Assembly: GCA_035415725.1 (NCBI GenBank)
Contig: DAOOGN010000001.1
Coordinates: 62,001-126,000 of the forward strand
Direction of reading: 5' to 3'
Source of the DNA: DSWT01 sp035415725
GTDB taxonomy: Bacteria > Chloroflexota > Anaerolineae > B4-G1 > SLSP01
DNA: 64,000 bases
Part shown: one piece after another, positions 8,034 to 14,668 of the stretch
How positions within the stretch are numbered: position 1 is the stretch's first letter
Layout: each line of letters begins with the position of its first letter
Translations under genes and position numbers: made by a program
The notes under the pieces: model-generated
What the model saw: the letters and a program-made list of their open reading frames with translations, nothing else
Databases searched by the model: none
Told to the model about the DNA's origin: nothing

Positions 8034-8074
8034 CGCTGATTCTTAATTCGCTGATTCTTGATTCGCTGATTCTT
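8034..8074. repeat. 15-bp tandem repeat abutting a start codon
   Basis: CGCTGATTCTTAATT (8034-8048), CGCTGATTCTTGATT (8049-8063) and CGCTGATTCTT (8064-8074) end exactly at the ATG at 8075, leaving no Shine-Dalgarno sequence in between. Confidence 0.8.
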
Positions 8075-9064
8075 ATGACTATACGTGCCTTAGTGACCGG
8101 AGCCACCGGTTGTGTCGGTGCTAATATCGTGGAGGCATTGTCCGCGCGCGGATATGCGGTGCGGGCACTGCGTCGCGCTACGTCGACGCTGGATGCGCTG
8201 GCAGGGCTGGACCCTGAATACGTCGTCGGCGATGTGCTGGATGAGGCGTCGCTGTGCGCAGCGATGGCCGACTGCGAGCTGGTCTTCCACGCGGCGGCGG
8301 TCTCGCAGTACTGGCGCAACAAGCCGGACGCGATTTACACGGCGAACGTCGAGGGGACGCGCCATGTACTGCGGGCGGCGATGGCGCAGGGGGTGCAGCG
8401 TGTCGTTTTCACCAGTTCGGTGGCGGCGCTCGGCGTTCCCACGCAGCGCGGGCAACGGTTGGATGAGTCCGCCGTGTTCAATCTGCGCCCGGCGCAGTTT
8501 CATTACGGCTATAGCAAAGTGCTCGCCGAAGCGGAGGTGCGGCGCGCGGTGGCAGAGGGATTGGATGTGGTCATCGTCAACCCTGTGTCGGTGATCGGAC
8601 AGCGCGATGTGCACTTCGTAGGCGGTGAAATCTTGCGAACGGCGAAGCAGGGTCTGCTTATCGGCGCGCCGCCGGGCGGGATGGGCATTGTTTCCGCGAA
8701 AGCGGCCGGCGAAGGTCACGTGTTGGCGGCGGAGCGGGGGCGCACCGGCGAGCGTTACATTCTCAACGATGAGAACATCTCGCACCGTGCCCTGATGACG
8801 CTGGCGGCGCAGGTTACGGGCGCGCGGGCGCCATGGTTCACCATCCCCCGCGTGTTGATCACGCCGCTGGCTACGGTGGTTGATCTGTGGAACCGCATCC
8901 GGCGCGCCCCGCCGTTGGTCGATGGCAGTCAGTTGCATTTGAGCGTGCGCGACATGTACTTCGACGGCAGTAAAGCGGAGCGCGAGTTGGGATTTGTGCC
9001 CGGTTCGGCGCAAGCCGCGGTGGTAGAAGCCTGGGAGTGGTATCGTGAGCATGGGTTCTTGTAA
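8075..9064 (+). CDS. Extended SDR, dihydroflavonol-reductase/HpnA-like NAD-dependent epimerase
   Basis: This 329-aa Rossmann protein has the NAD(P)-binding loop GATGCVGANI (9-18), the catalytic Ser in FTSSVAALG (112-120) and YGYSK (144-148) as the Tyr/Lys pair. NPVSVIG follows as in dihydroflavonol-4-reductase-like and hopanoid-associated epimerases. The probable activity is reduction or epimerisation of a sugar nucleotide, or of a ketone on a lipid or isoprenoid intermediate; the substrate cannot be read from sequence. An in-frame GTG at 7919 would add 52 residues of low-complexity sequence translated from repeats, so the ATG at 8075, where the fold begins, is chosen. No ribosome-binding site is present because a tandem repeat runs up to the ATG. 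Confidence 0.85.
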   Translation: MTIRALVTGATGCVGANIVEALSARGYAVRALRRATSTLDALAGLDPEYVVGDVLDEASLCAAMADCELVFHAAAVSQYWRNKPDAIYTANVEGTRHVLRAAMAQGVQRVVFTSSVAALGVPTQRGQRLDESAVFNLRPAQFHYGYSKVLAEAEVRRAVAEGLDVVIVNPVSVIGQRDVHFVGGEILRTAKQGLLIGAPPGGMGIVSAKAAGEGHVLAAERGRTGERYILNDENISHRALMTLAAQVTGARAPWFTIPRVLITPLATVVDLWNRIRRAPPLVDGSQLHLSVRDMYFDGSKAERELGFVPGSAQAAVVEAWEWYREHGFL

Positions 9065-9099
9065 ATGAAAGATTGTGACCGTGGGGAGGATATCTTTCC

Positions 9100-9127
9100 C
9101 CGTCTACTGTTTACCGTTTACTGATTA
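9100..9127. repeat. Heptamer tandem repeat upstream of the TPR gene
   Basis: Four 7-bp units: ccgtcta, ctgttta, ccgttta, ctgatta. They lie 5 bases before the ATG at 9133 and occupy the place of a normal ribosome-binding region. Confidence 0.75.
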
Positions 9128-9132
9128 GGATT

Positions 9133-10644
9133 ATGTATCTGAAATCGGAGCGTGACCTGTATCGCCGTCGCCGCCGGATCCCCTGGGGACGTCTGTTGGG
9201 TCTCCTTGCCTTGATCGGCGCAGGCGTTTACGTGGTCCATACGATTTTGGCGAACACGGAAACTCCCCTGCGTGTGCAGAACACACCCACTCCTGCCCCT
9301 ACGTCGACGCCAGCCCCCGCGATCTACGTTGCCCAGGCCGAGGATGCGTATTGGGACGGCAACATGGAAGGCGCCATTGACGCCTACCAGCGGGCATTGG
9401 ACATCGAGCCGAATCAATTCGAGATCTACCTGGCGCTGTCGCGGTTGCTGACGTTTCAATCGCAACCGGAGCGCGGCCTGGAGATGGCCCGCGAGGCACT
9501 GCGTCGCCAGCCGGAGAATGCCCGGGCATGGGCCTTGCTCGGCATGGCTTACGACTGGTTGGGATTATCACCGGATGCCATCGCGGCGTGCGAGAAAGCA
9601 GTAGCGCTTGACCCGACGTTGCCGGAGGCGTATGCCTACCTGGCCGAAGCGTACATCGATGGTGGCAATTGGTATGCGGCTAACGGCGCTATCGCCACGG
9701 CCATGGAATTGGACGACACCAACGTCGATGTGTTGCGAAATCGCGGCTACGTTTTGGAGAGCCAGGGCAACTACTACGGCGCGATTGAGGCGTATCAGGA
9801 GGCGCTGAAAGTCCACGCAAAGCTGGTTCATCTGCACATGGCGGTTGGCCGCAACGCCAATGCGCTGGGGGATTGGACGTTGGCCGTGGAGGCGTACAGC
9901 GATGCCGTGAAAGTCGACCCGAATCACGTCCCGGCTCTCGCGCGGCTGGGGTTGGTGCAACTCATGACCGGCGATTACGACAAGGCGAAGATCAACCTGA
10001 ACAAGGCGATCCAACTTGATCCCACCTATGGCGAGGCTTATGCGTCTCTGGGCACCCTCTATTTTCAACAGCGCAATTATGAGGACGCCATCGAGATGTT
10101 CAAACCCGCGATTCGCTACGGTGAAGCTCGGGCGCGGCGGCGGAGCGTTTATCTGGTCATAACTATGGAAGATACCAACGCTATCGGTGTGGAACCGGCG
10201 GGGGCGGAGGTGGCGCGCGCTACGTTTGTTCATCCGGTCGATTTCAATACGCCGCTGCGCGGAACGCTGGAAGGCGCCACCGGCGCGGCGGCGGTGACGG
10301 GATGGGTGCGGTTCGATGTGTTGAGTGGCCGTTATACCTTGAAGATGGAAGGATTGTCGCCGGCGCCGGCGGGCAAGGTTTACATTGGCTGGTTCGAGCC
10401 ATTGCAATGGCCGGAGCACACGCCGGCGCGCACGGAAGCCATTTTCCCCGCGCCGGATGGTCGCGTGCAGTTTGCAGGAGAGGTGGGGCACGTCAAAGGT
10501 CCGGCCATCGAGACGTATTACACGCTGGCGTTGTCGTATTACCTCCTCGATCAGTGCAACGAGGCGCTCCCTTACATTGACGTGGCGCTGCGTCTTGATC
10601 CCGCCGATGCGAACGCGCTACAAGCCCAACGGCTGTGCCAATAA
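9133..10644 (+). CDS. Membrane-anchored TPR-repeat protein
   Basis: A basic N-terminus (RRRRR at 11-15) is followed by one TM helix (about 19-38) and a Thr/Pro linker (50-62), giving an N-in, C-out single-pass anchor. About seven TPR units follow (66-330), with typical signatures such as GAIDAYQRALDIEP, AYAYLAEAYIDGG and AYASLGTLYFQQRNYEDAI. The series is broken by about 110 residues of beta-rich sequence (about 336-455, including WVRFDVLSGRYTLKMEGL). The final TPR then resumes with TLALSYYLLDQCNEALPYI. The protein is probably a scaffold for protein contacts outside the cytoplasmic membrane; partners are unknown. It lies 68 bp after the SDR gene and just before the YfhO-like gene. Confidence 0.85.
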   Translation: MYLKSERDLYRRRRRIPWGRLLGLLALIGAGVYVVHTILANTETPLRVQNTPTPAPTSTPAPAIYVAQAEDAYWDGNMEGAIDAYQRALDIEPNQFEIYLALSRLLTFQSQPERGLEMAREALRRQPENARAWALLGMAYDWLGLSPDAIAACEKAVALDPTLPEAYAYLAEAYIDGGNWYAANGAIATAMELDDTNVDVLRNRGYVLESQGNYYGAIEAYQEALKVHAKLVHLHMAVGRNANALGDWTLAVEAYSDAVKVDPNHVPALARLGLVQLMTGDYDKAKINLNKAIQLDPTYGEAYASLGTLYFQQRNYEDAIEMFKPAIRYGEARARRRSVYLVITMEDTNAIGVEPAGAEVARATFVHPVDFNTPLRGTLEGATGAAAVTGWVRFDVLSGRYTLKMEGLSPAPAGKVYIGWFEPLQWPEHTPARTEAIFPAPDGRVQFAGEVGHVKGPAIETYYTLALSYYLLDQCNEALPYIDVALRLDPADANALQAQRLCQ

Positions 10645-10649
10645 TGAAG

Positions 10650-10681
10650 GGCGGATCGGCGGATCAGCGAATCGGCGAATG
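10650..10681. repeat. Octamer tandem repeat overlapping a start codon
   Basis: Four 8-bp units: ggcggatc, ggcggatc, agcgaatc, ggcgaatg. The last unit includes the ATG at 10679 of the YfhO-like gene. Confidence 0.7.
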
Positions 10682-13528
10682 GTGAATGATACAAACGCTT
10701 ATGCCAAAGACGTCAAGCCTCGGCGACTTTGGACTTATATCCGCAGGAGTGCACCGTACCTCTTGATGCTGCTCGCTGTGTCGTTCCTCTACCGCCGGTT
10801 GGTTGTCGGTCGGGTGTTGGCCGGCGGTGATCTGCAGACGTATTTCTTCCCCTATTGGGCTGCCGCGGCGCGCGCTTTCCAGGCGGGGCGGCTGCCGCTG
10901 TGGAACCCCTACCTCTTTGCCGGAACGCCATTTCTGGCGAATTCTCAGGCTGGTGTGTTTTATCCTCTCAACTGGCCGTTGTGGTGGCTTGCCGGGCCAT
11001 CATTGGCCGGGATGACGCGCACGCTGCACTGGAGCGTGTTGTTACACCTGGGCCTGGCGGCGGTGAACGTCGCCATCCTCGCACGGCGCTGGGGGTTGAC
11101 ACCGTGGAGTGCGGCCCTGAGCGGCCTGCTGTACGCCGGCAGTGGCTACCTGGGCGTCCATGTGGAGCATCTCAATCAATTGCAGGCGCTGGCCTGGCTG
11201 CCGCTGATGTTTCTGCCGGGAACTGGAAATGAGGGATTAGAAATTAAAAATGAGAAAAATGCGAGGTGGAGAAGGGGACGTTGGCCTGCGCCGCTGAGCG
11301 TGGCAGCGCTGGCGCTGATTTTGCTGTCCGGCCACACGCAGATGGCGTTTATTGCGCTGATCGGGTTGGTGGTGTGGAGGATAGGAACAGGTTGCAAAGT
11401 GCCAGATGCAAGTCGCAAGTCAAGAGTCGGCGATCAGCCGTCAGCTATCAGCGATCAGCACCCGGCAACCGGCTTCAAGCATCTCCTGTCTGCCGTCTCC
11501 CGTCTACTGCCTTATGCCATCGCCGGTTTGATCGCGGCGGCGCAACTGCTGCCGACCATCGAACTGGCGGGATTCTCACCGCGCAGTGGAGGGTTGCCAT
11601 GGCGCGAAGCGGTCTCTTTCTCCGTGCGCCTTTGGGAACTGCCGCGCGCGCTTCTGCCACCGTATCTGTGGCCGCCGCTGTTGCCTGAAGCCATCGCGTA
11701 TGTAGGTCTGGCCGGCATGGCGCTGGCGGCATGGGGCGCGTGGCGGGCACTGCGGCGGCATGATCGTTACGGAATAGCGTTGATTCTCCTGGGCGGAACG
11801 GGAGTATTTCTGGCGGTGGGGGGCTACAATCCGCTGTATTTGCTGGCGACGCGGCTGGGCGTACCGGGCTTTGCGCATTTCCGCGCGCCGGCGCGTTTTT
11901 TGGCGCTCTACGTGTTGGCGGCGGCATTGCTGGCCGGGATAGGGTTTGAAGCGTTGCGGCGCAGCATATCCCTCTCCACCGTCAATGCTCAGAGGGGAGC
12001 GCCGGATCCCCGGTTATCCGCAAGCGTTGAGGCAATGCCCTCCGCGCATGGCAATGCGGGTAGCTATTCGCGCTGGATGGCCTTGACACGTCGCCTTGCG
12101 CCGTTGGCGTTGACCGGCGTGGTCTTCGTGGAACTGGCGTGGTGCGCCGAGCAGATGCCGCATGCTGACGCCACGGCCTGGCGTGCTTACACCGATCTGC
12201 GTCCGGCGACCGCGCATCTCGTCGCCGCTGCGCAGGCGGATGCCGGCATGGAACAACCGCCGGGACGTTTCCTCAGCCTTTCGCCCACCTTGTTTGAGTC
12301 CGGCGACGAAGTCGATATAGAGGCCGTGTACGGGGCCGCACTCTCTCCCGATGCGTTGTGGACCTACGAAGTCGCCGTCAAGCAGCGCGAGGTATTGGCG
12401 CCCAACCTGCCCCTCGCCTTTGAGGTTCCCGCCGTAGATGGTTATGACGGTGGGTTGCTCCCCATGCGCCATTACGTCCATTTCTCGCGGCTCTTTCTGC
12501 CTGAAGGGACGCTGGACGGTCGTCTGCGCGAGAACTTGACGGCGATTCCCGAAGGGCGCTGGCTGTCGTTACTGGGCGTGCGCTTTCTGATGACGGATAA
12601 GACGGGCGATGTCTGGGTGGATGGCGTCTTCTACGACCGCCAATTTCGGCCCCACCTGCAGGCCGGTGAAGAGCTGACGTTCGCCTGGCTGCCGGATGAT
12701 TTCGAGGCCGACACCCTCGGCTGGCTTTACAGTGGGGAAGGGGAGGTCATCATCACCGTGGCGTCCGGTGACGTGGTGTCGCTGACGTTGCCCGCACGCC
12801 AGGCGGATGAGGGGGCCTATCGTCTGCCGCTGGGCGCGGTGACAACACTCACGTCGCTGAGCGTGCGCGCTTCTGCCGGCGGGTTGACGTTGACCGGAGC
12901 GAGCCTGATCGATGGGCGTACCGGCGCGTTCTATCCCCTCGTGCCTTCCGCTTATTTCCGCCTGGTGCATTCCGGCGACGTGAAAATCTACGAAAATCTG
13001 CACGTATTGCCGCGCGCCTTCCTAGTGTATGCAGCGCGTGGTGTTGCATCAGACGACGCGGCGTTGGCCTTGATGGGCGAGCCGACCTTCGACCCGGCAA
13101 CGCAGGCGGTGGTCAGCGTTGCTGATAGCCCGACAGGGGATGCTCCCCCTGTCGCCAGGGCGGCGCCAACGGATTCCGTAACGGTGGTGCGTTACACGGC
13201 GGATGAGGTGGTGATCGATCTCACGACGACCTCGCCGGCATGGTTGGTGCTGACGGATGCCTGGTATCCAGGTTGGCAGGTTGAAGTGCAATCTCTCGAC
13301 CCGGCTCATGTCGCGGCCCCGGTTCGTCAGGACGTTCAGCGAGCGGACATCCTCTTCCGCGGCGTCCCTGTCGCAGCCGGTACGTGGCGTCTCACGTTTG
13401 TCTATCGTGCACCCTGCGTCATTGCCGGGATAGGGTTGAGCCTCTTGGGTGTGATGGCATTGGCATGCTACAGTGGTTACAAGTTTCCATTGCGTTATTG
13501 TTCGAAAAAGGATATAATCAAATCATAA
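10679..13528 (+). CDS. YfhO-family multi-pass membrane protein
   Basis: The protein has 949 aa with about a dozen TM helices in the N-terminal half and a large extracytoplasmic C-terminal half before a last TM helix (about 905-925). Family signs are GGDLQTYFFPYW near residue 50, LLSGHTQMAF, HFRAPARFLAL and the late motif LTDAWYPGW. YfhO proteins are GT-C-like membrane enzymes implicated in adding sugars to lipid or polymer carriers; the donor here is unknown. The frame is open from 10385, but that part overlaps the TPR gene, so the ATG at 10679 is chosen. Two loops between helices (about residues 184-200 and 236-265) are translated tandem repeats, apparently tolerated insertions. Confidence 0.85.
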   Translation: MVNDTNAYAKDVKPRRLWTYIRRSAPYLLMLLAVSFLYRRLVVGRVLAGGDLQTYFFPYWAAAARAFQAGRLPLWNPYLFAGTPFLANSQAGVFYPLNWPLWWLAGPSLAGMTRTLHWSVLLHLGLAAVNVAILARRWGLTPWSAALSGLLYAGSGYLGVHVEHLNQLQALAWLPLMFLPGTGNEGLEIKNEKNARWRRGRWPAPLSVAALALILLSGHTQMAFIALIGLVVWRIGTGCKVPDASRKSRVGDQPSAISDQHPATGFKHLLSAVSRLLPYAIAGLIAAAQLLPTIELAGFSPRSGGLPWREAVSFSVRLWELPRALLPPYLWPPLLPEAIAYVGLAGMALAAWGAWRALRRHDRYGIALILLGGTGVFLAVGGYNPLYLLATRLGVPGFAHFRAPARFLALYVLAAALLAGIGFEALRRSISLSTVNAQRGAPDPRLSASVEAMPSAHGNAGSYSRWMALTRRLAPLALTGVVFVELAWCAEQMPHADATAWRAYTDLRPATAHLVAAAQADAGMEQPPGRFLSLSPTLFESGDEVDIEAVYGAALSPDALWTYEVAVKQREVLAPNLPLAFEVPAVDGYDGGLLPMRHYVHFSRLFLPEGTLDGRLRENLTAIPEGRWLSLLGVRFLMTDKTGDVWVDGVFYDRQFRPHLQAGEELTFAWLPDDFEADTLGWLYSGEGEVIITVASGDVVSLTLPARQADEGAYRLPLGAVTTLTSLSVRASAGGLTLTGASLIDGRTGAFYPLVPSAYFRLVHSGDVKIYENLHVLPRAFLVYAARGVASDDAALALMGEPTFDPATQAVVSVADSPTGDAPPVARAAPTDSVTVVRYTADEVVIDLTTTSPAWLVLTDAWYPGWQVEVQSLDPAHVAAPVRQDVQRADILFRGVPVAAGTWRLTFVYRAPCVIAGIGLSLLGVMALACYSGYKFPLRYCSKKDIIKS
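11228..11262. repeat. Heptamer repeat inside the YfhO-like coding sequence (first block)
   Basis: Five AT-rich 7-bp units: aatgagg, gattaga, aattaaa, aatgaga, aaaatgc. They are translated in the loop after WLPLMFLPG as a charged Lys/Glu/Asn-rich stretch unlike the surrounding membrane protein. Confidence 0.6.
11391..11460. repeat. Heptamer repeat inside the YfhO-like coding sequence (second block)
   Basis: Ten 7-bp units run without a gap from gttgcaa through gtcgcaa, atcagcc and gtcagct to atcagca. The translation SRKSRVGDQPSAISDQ is a hydrophilic loop between two TM helices. The unit style matches the intergenic repeat at 28781-28829. Confidence 0.75.
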
Positions 13529-13539
13529 GGTCTTAATCA

Positions 13540-13690
13540 TGGTTCCTCAGGATTTCGCGGGGTCGAAATAAAACAACAGCCATGGATTTCACGGATTGAC
13601 ACGCAAAGTCTAAAAAATCAGTGCCATCCGTGTCATCCGTGGCAAAAACTAAAGCCGTTTTTCCATCACCGCGCAAAGTCCCACAGAACC
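13540..13690. repeat. Intergenic element, copy 1, ahead of the sensor island
   Basis: About 150 bp similar along its length to 48916-49053. It shares ggatttcg and gaaataa near the left, a perfect 35-base block (13630-13664, starting GTGTCATCCGTGGC), and agtccca at the right. It lies between the YfhO-like stop and the promoter of the first receiver gene. No open frame is present. It may be a mobile-type repeat or a shared regulatory region. Confidence 0.7.
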
Positions 13691-13781
13691 TTCATCATGA
13701 CCTGCAAAGTGCTCAACATTATACGTTTTTCAAACATTAACCAAACAGTTATCATATAGCTTCATTGGCAACCCCCTTTCG

Positions 13782-13790
13782 TGCTATAAT
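13782..13790 (+). promoter_or_regulatory. Extended -10 promoter of the sensor island
   Basis: TGC TATAAT (13782-13790) is a consensus extended -10 box, with only a weak -35 (TTCATT at 13761-13766, spacer 18). Transcription would begin near 13797, about 20 nt before the first receiver ATG. This is the clearest promoter seen for the plus-strand island. Confidence 0.6.
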
Positions 13791-13817
13791 GAAGCAGCAA
13801 CAAACAGAGAGGTGGAC

Positions 13818-14204
13818 ATGGGTGCAAAAGTTTTGTATATTGAAGACAATCCAGGAAACCGCATATTGGTACGCCGTATTCTCCTCGTCGAGGGTTATGA
13901 TGTCCTTGAGGCGGAGGATGGGCCGGCAGGCATCGAGGTAGCCTTGCAAAAGAAGCCCGATCTCATCTTGATGGATATGAATCTTCCCGATATCGATGGC
14001 TACGAGCTGACCAAGCGGATGCGGGCGATTCCAGAACTCAGCGGTATTCCAATTGTCGCTATGACGGCCAACGTTATGCAGGGGGACCGGGAAAAAACGC
14101 TGGCTGCCGGTTGCTGTGGCTACATCCCTAAACCGATTGACGTCGATGAACTTCCGCAACAAGTGGCCCGGTTTCTCAAGATGAGTGGTTATCAAGGCGA
14201 TTGA
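13818..14204 (+). CDS. Single-domain response regulator (CheY/DivK-like)
   Basis: This 128-aa stand-alone receiver has the acidic pair E9-D10 in YIEDN, phospho-acceptor D53 in LMDMNLPDIDG, the switch Thr in AMTAN, and K105 in IPKPID. No output domain follows, so it must signal by protein contact or act as a phosphate shuttle. The start at 13818 is supported by AGAGAGG 5 bases upstream; an in-frame GTG two codons earlier overlaps that ribosome site. It opens the co-oriented island and, with the next receiver and the kinase, makes a compact two-component set. Inferred partner: the histidine kinase at 14653-17070. Confidence 0.92.
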   Translation: MGAKVLYIEDNPGNRILVRRILLVEGYDVLEAEDGPAGIEVALQKKPDLILMDMNLPDIDGYELTKRMRAIPELSGIPIVAMTANVMQGDREKTLAAGCCGYIPKPIDVDELPQQVARFLKMSGYQGD

Positions 14205-14248
14205 ACGAGCCGAACATCGTAGGTGTCTTCAATGACGGGAAATAAGCG

Positions 14249-14668
14249 ATGAAGTGGAAACCTGTTGTTCCGGCTGATGCAGTCATTTTGATTGTTGAGG
14301 ACAACCTCAACAATTTCATCCTGATGACGCGCTTGTTAGCTTTTCTCGGCGTAAAAAAATGTGAATGGAAAGCCTCGGGCTGGAAAGTACTTGAGTTTGC
14401 GGAAACATTGGGAAACATTGATGTCATTCTTATGGACATTGCGCTTCCAGACACGGATGGTTATCAATCCCTGGCTTTGTTACGCGCGCATCCCCGTTTG
14501 CGAGAAGTGCGCATCATTGCTGTAACGGCGGATATATCGGCTGAAAATATGAAGCGCGCGCGCGAAGCAGGTTTCGACGGGTTTATCGGTAAACCCTTGG
14601 ATCCTGATCGTTTCCCTGAGCAGATGCGGCGCGTTTTAGCAGGTGAGGAGGTATGGGAACGGGAATAG
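14249..14668 (+). CDS. Second single-domain response regulator
   Basis: This 139-aa receiver has E17-D18 in IVEDN, acceptor D63 in LMDIALPDTDG, the switch Thr in AVTAD and K115 in IGKPLD. A ten-residue N-terminal extension precedes the fold, and the segment after the first helix (KKCEWKASGWKVLEF) is more divergent than in the first receiver. It lacks an output domain. Its last 16 bases overlap the start of the histidine kinase gene, so the two are probably translationally coupled and functionally paired. Confidence 0.9.
   Translation: MKWKPVVPADAVILIVEDNLNNFILMTRLLAFLGVKKCEWKASGWKVLEFAETLGNIDVILMDIALPDTDGYQSLALLRAHPRLREVRIIAVTADISAENMKRAREAGFDGFIGKPLDPDRFPEQMRRVLAGEEVWERE

Larger units (their letters stand above)
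7770..8074. other. Gene-free gap with several short repeats
   Basis: No convincing gene is seen. The gap holds a segment around 7814-7862 (aacgcagagaaaacacaga and onward) like phrases found between genes in many genomes. It also holds an imperfect inverted pair, GGTCTCTGACCG (near 7908) and CGGTCGGAGACC (near 7951), and the two tandem repeats listed separately. No promoter or terminator could be assigned with confidence. Confidence 0.6.

Noticed and set aside
7919..8074. N-terminal extension of the second SDR from a GTG
   Set aside because: The 52 extra residues come from tandem repeats and precede the complete Rossmann start.
8090..9052. 320-codon minus-strand open frame
   Set aside because: Antisense of the SDR gene; no recognisable motifs and highly basic composition.
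9568..10491. 307-codon minus-strand open frame
   Set aside because: Antisense of the TPR gene with shadow composition.
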